Assembly (NCBI RefSeq): GCF_014204715.1
Contig: NZ_JACHLY010000001.1
Location: 930,001-994,000 of the forward strand
Source of the DNA: Streptomonospora salina
GTDB taxonomy: Bacteria > Actinomycetota > Actinomycetes > Streptosporangiales > Streptosporangiaceae
Direction: 5' to 3'
Length of the DNA: 64,000 nucleotides
Positions 1-10,113 of this stretch are shown in pieces (the stretch's first letter is position 1; every line of letters begins with the position of its first letter). The notes under the pieces were generated by a model. That model ran no database searches. It saw only the letters and a program-made list of their open reading frames with translations, and was not told the DNA's origin. Both the position numbers and the translations under genes were made by a program.

Positions 1-256
1 CCAGGTCGCCGGCGGGCGCTCCCGTCCCGATCTCCGCGGGCGCGGGTTCCTCGTCGGCGGCGGGGTCGACGACGTCGACGCCCTGCTGTTCGAGGTCGCG
101 CACCACCCGGTCCAGCGACTCGGGGGGTACCTCCAGGCGCTCCAGGGCGGCGGCGACGTCGGCCACGGTCACCGTCTCCCCGGATTCCGCGCCCGCGACC
201 TGTCGCGCCACCTGCGCGAGCGGTGGCATTTCGCCGGGCAGCACCGTTGGAGCCAC
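1..256 (-). CDS. RpoD-family RNA polymerase sigma factor, N-terminal part only
   Basis: The gene runs off the left edge of the window, so only about 85 N-terminal residues are visible. They read as a small acidic helical domain with the phrases VTVADVAAALERLEVPPESL and VRDLEQQGVDVVDP, which resemble region 1.1 of primary (group 1) sigma-70 factors. An rpoD-like gene beside dnaG is common in actinobacteria. The start is uncertain. GTG at 256 is the most upstream choice but AAGG lies directly against it. GTG at 244 has AAGGG about 11 nt upstream, and ATG at 229 is a third option. The sigma core regions lie outside the window, so the call rests on region 1.1 and context. Confidence 0.5.
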   Translation of the reverse strand, partial: MAPTVLPGEMPPLAQVARQVAGAESGETVTVADVAAALERLEVPPESLDRVVRDLEQQGVDVVDPAADEEPAPAEIGTGAPAGDL

Positions 257-329
257 CCTTACAGTGTGCCGCACAGGACCGCGAAGCAGTGAGGACTAAT
301 TTTGTCACCCTCGTGCTACCCGGGCGCCG

Positions 330-2210
330 CTAGCGTTCGCGCATCACACGTTTCTCCTGCTCGACCGACATGAGCTCGGCGAATAGGCGCTGGTATTCGT
401 CCGGCTGAGCCGCGGGGTCCAGCCGCCCGAGGCGCGATTTCAGGTTTGCGACTCGGCGGTTGATGGAATGAATCTTGATTGTGCCGAGAATTTCCTGGGC
501 GTAATGCTCGTCGAGTTCTCCGTAGATCTCCAGCGGCTCGACCGCCAGGCGGGTCACGAACGCCCGCTGGGCTTCGTCGGGCGCGGCGTCGCACAGCCCC
601 GCCACCCACTGCCGGGCGTCGCCCGCGGCACCCACCCCGCCCTGGGCGCTGATCAGCTCGTAGACGGCGCGGTGCTGGGGCACGCTGAACGAGTCCGCGC
701 CGAGATCGTCGAACTCCCCCGCCAGCCCCGGATGCTGCACCGCGATCTTCAAGGCTTGGCGCTCGCGCTGAAGCGAGGGGTCGCGCACGTCGTAGGGCGC
801 GGCGTCGGCGGCGCCGGCCGAAGCCTGGGGCGCGGGGCGCGCGGGCGCGGAGTAGGCCCCGCCGCCGCTGCGCCGGCGCGCGGCCACGTGCGCCGACACG
901 CGGCGCTGCACGAACGACTCGTCCATGATGCCCAGCCAGTGGTCGAGGTTGACCCCGTAGAGCTTGCGCACCCCGTCGTTGCGGATGCTGGCCACGATCT
1001 CGGCGGCGGCGTCGAGCCCGGCCATGCGGCCTTCGGCGGTGTCGAGGTCGTACTGCTCGATGACGGTGCGGATCATGAACTCGTACAGCGGCTTGCGGTC
1101 GGCGACGAGATCGCGCACCGCGGCGTCGCCGCGGCTCTGGCGCAGGTCGCAGGGGTCGAGGCCGTCGGGCTGGACGGCCACGAAGGTCTCGGATGCGAAC
1201 CCGTGCTCCTCGGCGAAGGCCCGCACCGCCGCCCGGCGGCCGGCGGCGTCGCCGTCGAAGGTGAACACGACTTCGCCGCCCTGGTTGGAGCGGCCCAGCA
1301 GCATGCGGCGCAGCACCTTGAGGTGGTCCTCGCCGAAGGAGGTCCCGCAGGTGGCCACGGCGGTGGGCACGCCGGCCAGGTGGCAGGCCATGACGTCGGT
1401 GTAGCCTTCGACGATCACGGCGCGGTGCTCGCGGGCGATCTCGCGCTTGGCGAGGTCGAGCCCGTAGAGCAGGTGGCCCTTCTTGAAGATCGGGGTTTCG
1501 GGGGTGTTGAGGTACTTGGGCCCGTCGTCGTCGGGGTCGAGTTTGCGGGCGCCGAAGCCCACGATCTCGCCGTTGACTTCGCGCACCGGCCACACGAGCC
1601 GGTTGCGGAACTTGTCGTAGGCGCCGCGGCGGCCCTGTCCGGCCAGCCCTGCGGTGACGATCTCCTGGTCGCTGAAGCCCGCGTCGCGAAGGCGGCCGGT
1701 CAGCGCCTCCCAGCCGCCGGGGGCGTAGCCCACGCCGAAGTGCTCGGCGTCGGCGCGGCCGAACCCGCGCTCGGTCAGGAAGCGCCGGCCCTCCTTGGCG
1801 GCGGGCGCGAGCAGCTGCTCGGCGTAGAAGCGCTGGGCCTCGCGGTGGGCCTCGATGAGCCGCTGGCGCTGCCCCTGGTCTTGGCGGGAGGTGTGGCCGC
1901 CGCCCTGTTCGTAGCGCAGCCGGATGCCGGACTGGTGGGCCAGTGACTCGACGGCCTCGACGAAACTGAGGGTTTCGATCTGCTGGATGAACCGGATGAC
2001 GTCGCCGCCCTCGCCGCAGCCGAAGCAGTAGTAGAGGCCGCGGGCGGGGGTGACGTTGAAGGACGGGGACTTCTCGTCGTGGAAGGGGCACAGCCCTTTC
2101 AGCGAGCCGCCGCCGGCGTTGCGCAGCTGCAGGTATTCGCCCACCACGTCGGCGATGGGCGTTCGTTCGCGCACGAGTGCGACGTCTTCGTCTCTGATCC
2201 TGCCGGCCAC
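330..2210 (-). CDS. dnaG: DNA primase DnaG
   Basis: Synthesises RNA primers at the replication fork with the DnaB helicase. The 626-aa protein has the family's usual length and domain order. The CHC2 zinc ribbon shows Cys41, His44, Cys62 and Cys65 (CPFH and CFGC). The TOPRIM catalytic core shows Glu268 in VIVEGYTDV and the DxD pair Asp319/Asp321 in FTFDGDAAG. A Pro/Ala linker around residues 445-470 precedes the helicase-binding C-terminus. It starts with GTG preceded by GGTGA. It lies 73 nt upstream of the sigma-factor start on the same strand, recalling the classical primase/sigma-factor operon. Confidence 0.97.
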   Translation of the reverse strand: MAGRIRDEDVALVRERTPIADVVGEYLQLRNAGGGSLKGLCPFHDEKSPSFNVTPARGLYYCFGCGEGGDVIRFIQQIETLSFVEAVESLAHQSGIRLRYEQGGGHTSRQDQGQRQRLIEAHREAQRFYAEQLLAPAAKEGRRFLTERGFGRADAEHFGVGYAPGGWEALTGRLRDAGFSDQEIVTAGLAGQGRRGAYDKFRNRLVWPVREVNGEIVGFGARKLDPDDDGPKYLNTPETPIFKKGHLLYGLDLAKREIAREHRAVIVEGYTDVMACHLAGVPTAVATCGTSFGEDHLKVLRRMLLGRSNQGGEVVFTFDGDAAGRRAAVRAFAEEHGFASETFVAVQPDGLDPCDLRQSRGDAAVRDLVADRKPLYEFMIRTVIEQYDLDTAEGRMAGLDAAAEIVASIRNDGVRKLYGVNLDHWLGIMDESFVQRRVSAHVAARRRSGGGAYSAPARPAPQASAGAADAAPYDVRDPSLQRERQALKIAVQHPGLAGEFDDLGADSFSVPQHRAVYELISAQGGVGAAGDARQWVAGLCDAAPDEAQRAFVTRLAVEPLEIYGELDEHYAQEILGTIKIHSINRRVANLKSRLGRLDPAAQPDEYQRLFAELMSVEQEKRVMRER

Positions 2211-2272
2211 GGTTCACCAGCCTAGTTCTTGGCGGCGGCGCACCCGACCGCGGATGCCGTGCTGTGGACGCC

Positions 2273-2315
2273 GTCCCCGCCCGCCCGGCCCCGGAGGCGA
2301 CGGGCGGGCGGGGAC
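2273..2315 (-). terminator. Hairpin terminator after mmsB
   Basis: A perfect inverted repeat with 15-bp arms (GTCCCCGCCCGCCCG at 2273-2287, its complement at 2301-2315) and a 13-nt loop. It begins 37 nt beyond the mmsB stop codon and precedes the dnaG stretch. There is no T-tract, as is usual for actinobacterial terminators. It probably ends the abfA-chvE-mmsA-mmsB transcript. Confidence 0.65.
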
Positions 2316-2351
2316 CGGGCGGGCGCGCGGCGGCGCCGCACGCCCGCGGCG

Positions 2352-3653
2352 TCAGCGCGGCGGCGCGGGCGCGGCCGCCGCGGTGCCGTCCTCCTTCTCC
2401 CGGTCCTGCTGAGCGCCGTCGGGCGGCGACGGATCACCCGGTCCCGTCGGGGCGGCGGTGCCGCCCCCCGGACGGGCCGACCCGACGCGCTTCTTGTTGT
2501 AGATGTCGAAGGCCACCGCGGCCAGCAGCACCAGGCCCTTGATGGCCTGCTGCCAGTCCACGCCCAGGCCGATGATCGACATGCCGTTGTTCATCACGCC
2601 CATGACCAGCGCGCCCACCACGGCCCCGATCACGGTGCCCACACCGCCGGAGGCCGAGGCCCCGCCGATGAAGGCGGCCGCGATCGCGTCGAGCTCGAAC
2701 ATCTCGCCGGCGCCCGGGGTGGCGGCGTTGAGCCGCGCGGCGAAGACCAGTCCGGCCAGCGCCGAGAGGACGCCCATGTTGACGAACACCCAGAACGTGG
2801 TGCGCTGGGTCTTCACCCCCGACAGGCGGGCGGCCTTCTCGCTGCCGCCGACGGCGTAGATGCGCCGGCCCGCGGTGGTCGACTTCATCAGGAACGCATA
2901 GCCCACGATCAGAGCGAGCAGCAGCAGTCCCACGATGGGGATCCCGTTGTGGTCGGCCAGCGCATAGGCGAACAGCATCACCACGGCCACGGTCGCCACC
3001 GCCTTGACGGCGGTCATCCGCGCGGAAAGGGCCGGCAGGCCGTGGTGCAGGTCGCGGGCACGCACCCGCCACTGGATCCACACCAGGGCGACCGACCCGG
3101 CCGCGCCCAGCAGGAGCGTGAGCAGGTGCGGCCCGTCGGTGAAGCCCGGAATGAACCCGCTGGCCCACGTGCGCACCGACTGCGGCAGCGGGCCGATGGA
3201 GCGCCCGCCCAGCACGATGAGGGTGGCGCCGCGGAAGATCAGCATCCCGGCGAGGGTGACGATGAACGCCGGGATGCGCACGTAGGCGATCCAGAACCCC
3301 TGCCAGGCGCCGATCAGGCCGCCCATGGCCAGCGCCAGCGGCACCACCACGACCGGCGGCAGCCCCCAGCTCGTCATCAGCACGGTCGAGGCCGCGCCGG
3401 TGAACGCCACCACCGATCCCACCGACAAGTCGATGTGCCCGGTGATGATGACCAGCATCATGCCCACGGCCAGGATCAGCACGTAGGAGTTCTGCATGAT
3501 CACGTTGGTGATGTTCAGCGGCCGCAGAAGCAGGCCGCCGGTGAGGATCTGGAAGAGCACGACGATGACCGCCAGCGCGATCACCATGCCGTACTGCCGC
3601 GCGTTGTTGCGCACCAGATCGCGCAGTATGCGCACGAATGGTGTTGATTGCAT
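2352..3653 (-). CDS. mmsB: Monosaccharide ABC transporter permease (MmsB/GguB type)
   Basis: Membrane channel subunit of a CUT2-class sugar importer. The 433-aa protein has many hydrophobic segments, starting near residue 22 (MVIALAVIVVLFQIL). It contains the family phrases VGMMLVIITGHIDLSVGSVVAF and IGAVVGALVMGVMNNGMS, where the cytoplasmic coupling loop and last helices are expected. The C-terminal 40 residues are a charged Pro/Gly tail beyond the usual end. It starts 6 nt after the mmsA stop, so the two are co-transcribed and probably translationally coupled. With chvE and mmsA it forms a complete importer, and the upstream arabinofuranosidase suggests L-arabinose as substrate (inference). 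Confidence 0.9.
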   Translation of the reverse strand: MQSTPFVRILRDLVRNNARQYGMVIALAVIVVLFQILTGGLLLRPLNITNVIMQNSYVLILAVGMMLVIITGHIDLSVGSVVAFTGAASTVLMTSWGLPPVVVVPLALAMGGLIGAWQGFWIAYVRIPAFIVTLAGMLIFRGATLIVLGGRSIGPLPQSVRTWASGFIPGFTDGPHLLTLLLGAAGSVALVWIQWRVRARDLHHGLPALSARMTAVKAVATVAVVMLFAYALADHNGIPIVGLLLLALIVGYAFLMKSTTAGRRIYAVGGSEKAARLSGVKTQRTTFWVFVNMGVLSALAGLVFAARLNAATPGAGEMFELDAIAAAFIGGASASGGVGTVIGAVVGALVMGVMNNGMSIIGLGVDWQQAIKGLVLLAAVAFDIYNKKRVGSARPGGGTAAPTGPGDPSPPDGAQQDREKEDGTAAAAPAPPR

Positions 3654-3659
3654 GGCCCG

Positions 3660-5192
<1,533 letters not shown>

Positions 5193-5205
5193 GTCCGGCA
5201 CCGCC

Positions 5206-6300
5206 TCACGACAGCTCCGATTCGTCGTAGTAGCCGCTGTCGATGAGGACCTCCTCGTAGTTGTCCTCGTCGACCGAGACCGGCTCCAGCAGGTAGGCGG
5301 GCACGACCTTCTCGCCGTTGTCGTAGCTCTCGGTGTCGTTGACCTCGGGCTCCTCGCCCGCCAGCACCGATTCGGTCATGCCCACGGCCACCTCGGCGAG
5401 CTCGCGGGTGTCCTTGAAGACCGTCTGGGTCTGCTCGCCGGCGACGATCGACTTGACCGAGGCCAGCTCGGCGTCCTGACCGGTGATCACCGGCAGCGGC
5501 CGGTCCTCGCTGCCGTATCCCACGGCCTTGAGGGAGGAGATGACGCCGATGCTGATGCCGTCGTAGGGCGAGAGGACGGCGTCGATCTGCTCGCCGGAGT
5601 AGTGGGAGCTGAGCAGGTTGTCCATGCGCGACTGGGCCTCGGCGCCGCTCCAGCGCATGGTGGCGATCTGTTCCATGTCGGTCTGGCCGCTGCGCACGTC
5701 GAGCGTGCCCTCGTCGATGTAGGGCTGCAGCACCGACATGGCGCCGTCGTAGAAGAAGTAGGCGTTGTTGTCGTCGGGCGATCCCCCGAACAGCTCGATG
5801 TCGAAGGGGCCTTCCTCGTTCTCCAGGTCGAGGGCCTCCTCGATGTAGGTGGCCTGGAGCTCGCCCACCTTGAAGTTGTCGAAGGTGGCGTAGTAGTCGA
5901 CGTGCTCGCTGCCCTTGATCAGGCGGTCGTAGGAGATGACGGGGATGTCGCTGTCGGCGGCCATCTGCAGCACGTCGGTGAGCGCTTCGCCGTCGATGGC
6001 GGCGACGACCAGGGCGTCGACGTCGCGGGTGATCATGTTCTCGATCTGGGAGACCTGGTCTTCGACGACGTCCTCGGCGTATTGCAGGTCGGTGGCGTAG
6101 CCGGCGTCTTCGAACAGGTCGACCATGTTGTCGCCGTCGGCGACCCAGCGGTCGGACGACTTGGTCGGCATCGCGATACCGACGGTGCCGTTGTCGCCTC
6201 CCTGCTGGGCGGCGTCGCCGACGCCGCCGCAGCCGGTCAGCGCGAGCGCCGTGGCCGCGGCCAGGCCTGCGGAGAGGATGGCGGAGGGGGTCCGCTTCAT
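5206..6300 (-). CDS. chvE: Sugar-binding lipoprotein, ChvE family
   Basis: Extracytoplasmic substrate-binding protein (364 aa) for the importer encoded downstream. The start at 6300 has AAGGAG six nt upstream. It gives a lipoprotein signal, [20 protein letters not shown], then lipobox LTGC with acylated Cys. The phrases [36 protein letters not shown] and [10 protein letters not shown] closely resemble Agrobacterium ChvE, which binds arabinose, xylose, glucose and galactose. An ATG at 6327 would put nine extra residues before the signal peptide and lacks a better ribosome site. It starts 51 nt after abfA in the same direction. Confidence 0.92.
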   Translation of the reverse strand: MKRTPSAILSAGLAAATALALTGCGGVGDAAQQGGDNGTVGIAMPTKSSDRWVADGDNMVDLFEDAGYATDLQYAEDVVEDQVSQIENMITRDVDALVVAAIDGEALTDVLQMAADSDIPVISYDRLIKGSEHVDYYATFDNFKVGELQATYIEEALDLENEEGPFDIELFGGSPDDNNAYFFYDGAMSVLQPYIDEGTLDVRSGQTDMEQIATMRWSGAEAQSRMDNLLSSHYSGEQIDAVLSPYDGISIGVISSLKAVGYGSEDRPLPVITGQDAELASVKSIVAGEQTQTVFKDTRELAEVAVGMTESVLAGEEPEVNDTESYDNGEKVVPAYLLEPVSVDEDNYEEVLIDSGYYDESELS

Positions 6301-6351
6301 CATGTGCTCCTTGCTGTGGGTGTTCATCGGGGGGTTTCGGGCCGGTGCCGC

Positions 6352-7866
6352 TCAGGCGAGCGGGAGGTCGAGCTTGAGCACCGTCCACGAGACCGGCGGG
6401 AGCACGGCCGTGAGGCGGCCGTCCTCAAGCCGGACGTCTGTGTTGTCGCGCGGGACGACGCGGTCGGGCCGCTCGCGGGAGTTGGCGGCGTAGACGTCGT
6501 CGTCGTGCAGGGTCAGGCAGGAGGCGACGCGGTCGGGCCGCAGGCCGCGCAGGTCGATGTCGACGGTGACCGGCTCGTCGGTAGCACGGTTGACCAGGAA
6601 GAGCGCGGCCTCCCCGTTCTCGGTGTCGTGGGTGGCGACCGCGTCGACGAGCGGAACCTCCCCGTATCGTGCGGTTTCGCGCACCGGGCTGTTCGGCTCC
6701 ACCCGCAGCACCGTGCCCTTGGCATTGGCGGAGGTCAGCGCGAAGGGGTGGAAGGTGGTCTGGCGCCAGGCCGGGCCGCCGGGCTCGGTCATGATCGGGG
6801 CGATGACGTTGACGAGCTGGGCGAGGCTGGCGGAAGTGACGCGGTCGCTGTGGCGCAGCAGCGAGATGAGCAGGCTGCCGAACACCACGGCGTCGGCGAC
6901 GTGGTACCGGTCCTCGATGACGCGCGGCGCCACCGGCCACTCGGTCTTGGGCTCCTCCGCCTCGAAGCGCATCCGGTACCAGACGTTCCACTCGTCGAAC
7001 GAGAGCTGGATGCGCTTGGTGGCGCCGAGCTTGGCGCGCACGGCGTCGGCGGTGGCGACCACGGACTCGATGAAGGCGTCCATCTCGGCACCCGAGGCCA
7101 GGAAGCTGGCGAGGTCGCCGTCGTGCTCCTCGTAGTAGGAGTGCAGGGAGATGTAGTCGACGTGGTCGTAGGTCTGCTCCAGGACCTCGGCTTCCCAGGC
7201 GCCGAAGGTGGGCATCTCCGGCCCGGAGGAGCCGCAGGCCACCAGTTCCAGGCCGGGGTCGCTCATCCGCATGGCCCGGGCGACTTCGGCGGCCAGCCGG
7301 CCGTACTCGTGGGCGGTCTTGTGGCCGATCTGCCAGGGCCCGTCCATCTCGTTGCCCAGGCACCACATGCCGATGCCGTGCGGCTGGGGGCTGCCGTTGG
7401 CGATGCGCCGGTCCGACAGCTGCGTGCCGCCGGGGTGGTTGGCGTATTCGAGCAGGTCGATCGCCTCTTGCAGGCCGCGGGTGCCCAGGTTGAGCGCCAT
7501 CATCGGTTCGAGTCCGAGCTTGCGGGACCAGGCCGCGAACTCGTCGAGGCCGAACTGGTTGGTCTCGGTGGAGTGCCACGCCAGTTCGCGCCGCACCGGG
7601 CGCCGATCCTTGGGCCCGACGCCGTCCTCCCAGCGGTAGCCGGAGACGAAGTTGCCGCCGGGATAGCGCACGGTGGTGACGCCCAGCTCGCGGACGAGGT
7701 CGGCGACGTCGGTGCGGAACCCGTCGGCGTCGGCGGCGGGGTGATCGGGTTCGTAGATCCCGGTGTAGACGCAGCGCCCCATGTGTTCGACGAACGTGCC
7801 GAACGTCCGGCGGTTCACGGGCGCGACGCGGAAGGCGGGGTCGACGGTCATCGACGCGTGGAGCAT
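6352..7866 (-). CDS. abfA: Intracellular alpha-L-arabinofuranosidase, GH51
   Basis: Hydrolyses terminal alpha-L-arabinofuranosyl residues from arabino-oligosaccharides. The 504-aa protein shows the GH51 acid/base Glu173 in WCLGNEMDG and the nucleophile Glu292 in SFDEWNVW. It also has the conserved FGTFVEHMGRCVYTGIYEP and VRYPGGNFVSGYRWEDG. There is no signal peptide, so it should act in the cytoplasm on imported oligosaccharides. It is the first gene of abfA-chvE-mmsA-mmsB. A GGGGGAAG sequence six nt before ATG can serve as ribosome site. The inverted repeat at 7911-7943 just upstream separates it from the transporter operon. Confidence 0.95.
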   Translation of the reverse strand: MLHASMTVDPAFRVAPVNRRTFGTFVEHMGRCVYTGIYEPDHPAADADGFRTDVADLVRELGVTTVRYPGGNFVSGYRWEDGVGPKDRRPVRRELAWHSTETNQFGLDEFAAWSRKLGLEPMMALNLGTRGLQEAIDLLEYANHPGGTQLSDRRIANGSPQPHGIGMWCLGNEMDGPWQIGHKTAHEYGRLAAEVARAMRMSDPGLELVACGSSGPEMPTFGAWEAEVLEQTYDHVDYISLHSYYEEHDGDLASFLASGAEMDAFIESVVATADAVRAKLGATKRIQLSFDEWNVWYRMRFEAEEPKTEWPVAPRVIEDRYHVADAVVFGSLLISLLRHSDRVTSASLAQLVNVIAPIMTEPGGPAWRQTTFHPFALTSANAKGTVLRVEPNSPVRETARYGEVPLVDAVATHDTENGEAALFLVNRATDEPVTVDIDLRGLRPDRVASCLTLHDDDVYAANSRERPDRVVPRDNTDVRLEDGRLTAVLPPVSWTVLKLDLPLA

Positions 7867-7910
7867 GGGCGGCTTCCCCCAGGAGCTGATCGTTCAGGAG
7901 CGGGTCGGGA

Positions 7911-7943
7911 CCGCGGAGCCGGCGGCGGGCGCCGGCCCCGCGG
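7911..7943 (-). terminator. Hairpin between the oligosaccharide transporter operon and abfA
   Basis: Near-perfect inverted repeat: 14-nt arms CCGCGGAGCCGGCG and CGCCGGCCCCGCGG with one A/C mismatch and a 5-nt loop. It lies 58 nt past the small ORF stop (8002) and 44 nt before the abfA ATG. It could terminate the upstream operon or act as a partial terminator setting abfA expression. No promoter was recognised in the remaining 44 nt. Confidence 0.45.
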
Positions 7944-8001
7944 ACAGGGCGGTTCTCGGGCGGGTCAGGGCGTCAGGCGGGGCCGGCCGTCGGGCGTCCA
8001 G

Positions 8002-8160
8002 TCACCCGGTCGATTCCGAACACGAACCGTCCGGGCCGGTACCGGTCGTCGCCGGGGCGTGGACGGAGACTGCGGCGGGCGATGCCGGATCGACGGTGTC
8101 GGCGGCTGCAGGGGCGGCGGACAGCGCGCCCCGGTGCAGGATCCGGGCGATCGTCGGCAT
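8002..8160 (-). CDS. Possible 52-aa protein after the sugar permease
   Basis: A small reading frame starting MPTIARILHRGALSAAPAAA and ending SCSESTG. Its ATG at 8160 is preceded by AGAGGA with a 6-nt spacer, better than many genes here. It begins 63 nt after the permease stop in the same direction. The N-terminus is amphipathic or weakly basic and the rest is Ala/Thr/Pro/Ser-rich with one Cys. I recognise no family. It could be a real small protein of the transporter operon or a chance frame in GC-rich DNA. Confidence 0.3.
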   Translation of the reverse strand: MPTIARILHRGALSAAPAAADTVDPASPAAVSVHAPATTGTGPDGSCSESTG

Positions 8161-8223
8161 GGGGGTTCCTCTCGCTCGCAGACGGGGGGACCGAGCAAGG
8201 TCGGGTCGGGGCGGCCGCCGGTG

Positions 8224-9120
8224 TCATTTCAGTCCGGCGTCGGTGACGCCGCGCACGACCTGGCGCTGGAAGAGCATGAAGACGACGATCAGCGGAACGG
8301 CGCCCAGAACCGAGGCGGCCATCTGCTGGGCGTAGAGGATCCCGTAAGCGCTCTGCACAGTGCCCAGGCCCACCGGCACCGTCATCAGCGCCGGATCGGT
8401 GGTCGCCACGAACGGCCACAGGAAGTTGTTCCAGGCCTGGACGAAGGTGAAGATGCCCACGGCGGCGAGGATCGGTACGGACATGGGCAGCACCACGTTC
8501 CATAGCACCCGCAGGTGCCCGGCGCCGTCGATCCTCGCGGCCTCCTCGTAGTCGCGCGGGATCGCGTCGAAGAACCGTTTGAGGATGAAGATCATCACCG
8601 GGGCGACGACCTGGGGCAGTGCGACGCCCCAGTAGGTGTCGACCAGGCCGAGGAACGTCATCTCGTCGAACAGCGGCACGATCAGCACCTGAGGCGGCAC
8701 CAGGATGCCGGCGATGAACAGCGCGAACAGCCACTGGCGCCCCCAGAACTCGGTCTTGGAGAAGGCGTAGGCGGCCATGACGCACGTGACCAGGGTCAGA
8801 CCGGTGACCATGACGGAGACGATCACGCTGTTCATCAGCCACTGCATCAGCTCGCCGCGCGCGATGACCGTGCGGTAGGCCTCGAAGGTGGGCTCCAGCG
8901 GCAGCCAGCGCACCGGCACGGCCGTCGTCTCGGGCTCGGGCTTGAGGGAGGTCAGGATCGCCCAGACCAGCGGCAAGAGCCAGACCACGGCGAGGAACAG
9001 CGCCAGGACGGCGATCGCGGCGCCGCCGGGGGTGACCTTGAGGCGGCGGCGGGGCTGCGGCGAGGCGAGACCGGCAGGGGGACCGGGCCGCTCAGCGGCG
9101 GTTCGGGGTGCGGAGGTCAT
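8224..9120 (-). CDS. Carbohydrate ABC transporter permease, MalG-like
   Basis: Second membrane subunit of a CUT1 oligosaccharide importer (298 aa). The protein has about six membrane segments after a 30-residue cytoplasmic tail. The EAA coupling loop YEEAARIDGAGHLRVLWNVV is near residues 190-210. The ATG at 9120 overlaps the preceding permease stop by 4 nt (ATGA). Longer readings in this frame run into the neighbouring gene and are not used. No ATPase is encoded nearby, so it probably relies on a shared MsiK-type ATPase encoded elsewhere, as known for many actinobacterial CUT1 systems. Confidence 0.92.
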   Translation of the reverse strand: MTSAPRTAAERPGPPAGLASPQPRRRLKVTPGGAAIAVLALFLAVVWLLPLVWAILTSLKPEPETTAVPVRWLPLEPTFEAYRTVIARGELMQWLMNSVIVSVMVTGLTLVTCVMAAYAFSKTEFWGRQWLFALFIAGILVPPQVLIVPLFDEMTFLGLVDTYWGVALPQVVAPVMIFILKRFFDAIPRDYEEAARIDGAGHLRVLWNVVLPMSVPILAAVGIFTFVQAWNNFLWPFVATTDPALMTVPVGLGTVQSAYGILYAQQMAASVLGAVPLIVVFMLFQRQVVRGVTDAGLK

Positions 9121-10076
9121 GCCGCATCCTCCTTCCGGGAGAACAGGCGGAGCTGCAGGACGGATACGACGATGATCACGGCGAAGAACAGATACGAGAT
9201 CGCCGATGCGTAGCCGATGCGCAATCCGGTGAACCCGCTCTCGAAGATGTAGCCGATGATGGGTCGGGCCGCGTAGTTGGGGCCGCCCGATCCGTTGGTC
9301 ATGAGGTAGGCCTGGTCGAACAGCTTGAGCGAGGCGACCATCTGCAGCAGCACGATCAGCGTGGTGGTGCGCCGCACCATCGGCACGGTGATCGAGGTGA
9401 ACCGCCGCCAGGCACCCGCACCGTCGAGCGCCGCGGCCTCGTAGAGGTAGACGGGGATGCCCTGCAGTGCCGCCAGGTAGAGCAGGTAGTTGAACCCGAC
9501 GGTCCACCACACGGTTGTGAGGGCGATCGCCGGAAGCACGGTGTCCTCGCCGGTGAGCCAGGAGGCCCCGGGGATTCCCACGGTGGCCAGCACGTCGTTG
9601 ATCATGCCGAATTCGGGCTGGTACATCCACTCCCAGATCAGGGTCACCACGGCCACCGGCATCAGGAACGGCGCGAAGTAGGAGAACCGCAGGAACCAGC
9701 CGATACGGGCGGTCGCGCGGTGGGTCAGCAGCGCCATCGCCAGCGCGATCGCCACCAGCGGCGGCACGGTTATCAGGGTGAACAGCAGTGTTACCCACAG
9801 CGACTGCCACACCGCGGGGTCGCCGAACATCTCGATCCAGTTGGCCAACCCGACGAAGGAGGAGTCCTCCTTGGCGAGGCTGCGGTCGGTGAAGCTGGCC
9901 CACAGTCCGGCGATCAGCGGCCAGATCAGGAAGACGGCGAACAGGACGGTGAAGGGGAGGACGAACCAGATGCCGGCCGCGGACCGCCGTGCTGTTCCGC
10001 GCGCGGCACGGGGGGATGAGGACCGGGGCGCCGACGCGGCGTCCGGCGTCTCCGTGGTACTGGCCTGCACGGTCAT
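9117..10076 (-). CDS. Carbohydrate ABC transporter permease, MalF-like
   Basis: First membrane subunit of the CUT1 importer (319 aa). A 35-residue Ser/Ala/Arg-rich cytoplasmic N-terminus precedes about six membrane segments, beginning at GIWFVLPFTVLFAVFLIWPL. The EAA loop is YEAAALDGAGAWRRFTSITV. GGAG lies 6 nt before the ATG. It begins 37 nt after the binding-protein stop and overlaps the next permease by 4 nt. Its place between araA and the GH51 gene suggests arabino-oligosaccharides as cargo (inference). Confidence 0.92.
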   Translation of the reverse strand: MTVQASTTETPDAASAPRSSSPRAARGTARRSAAGIWFVLPFTVLFAVFLIWPLIAGLWASFTDRSLAKEDSSFVGLANWIEMFGDPAVWQSLWVTLLFTLITVPPLVAIALAMALLTHRATARIGWFLRFSYFAPFLMPVAVVTLIWEWMYQPEFGMINDVLATVGIPGASWLTGEDTVLPAIALTTVWWTVGFNYLLYLAALQGIPVYLYEAAALDGAGAWRRFTSITVPMVRRTTTLIVLLQMVASLKLFDQAYLMTNGSGGPNYAARPIIGYIFESGFTGLRIGYASAISYLFFAVIIVVSVLQLRLFSRKEDAA

Positions 10077-10113
10077 TTCACGCTCCGGAGAAAGTGTGGG
10101 GGGCGGGCACCGC

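Noticed and set aside
8224-9903. Long minus-strand reading extending the MalG-like permease through its neighbour
   Set aside because: The extra N-terminal part is out-of-frame sequence of the MalF-like gene; the real start is the ATG at 9120 overlapping that gene's stop.
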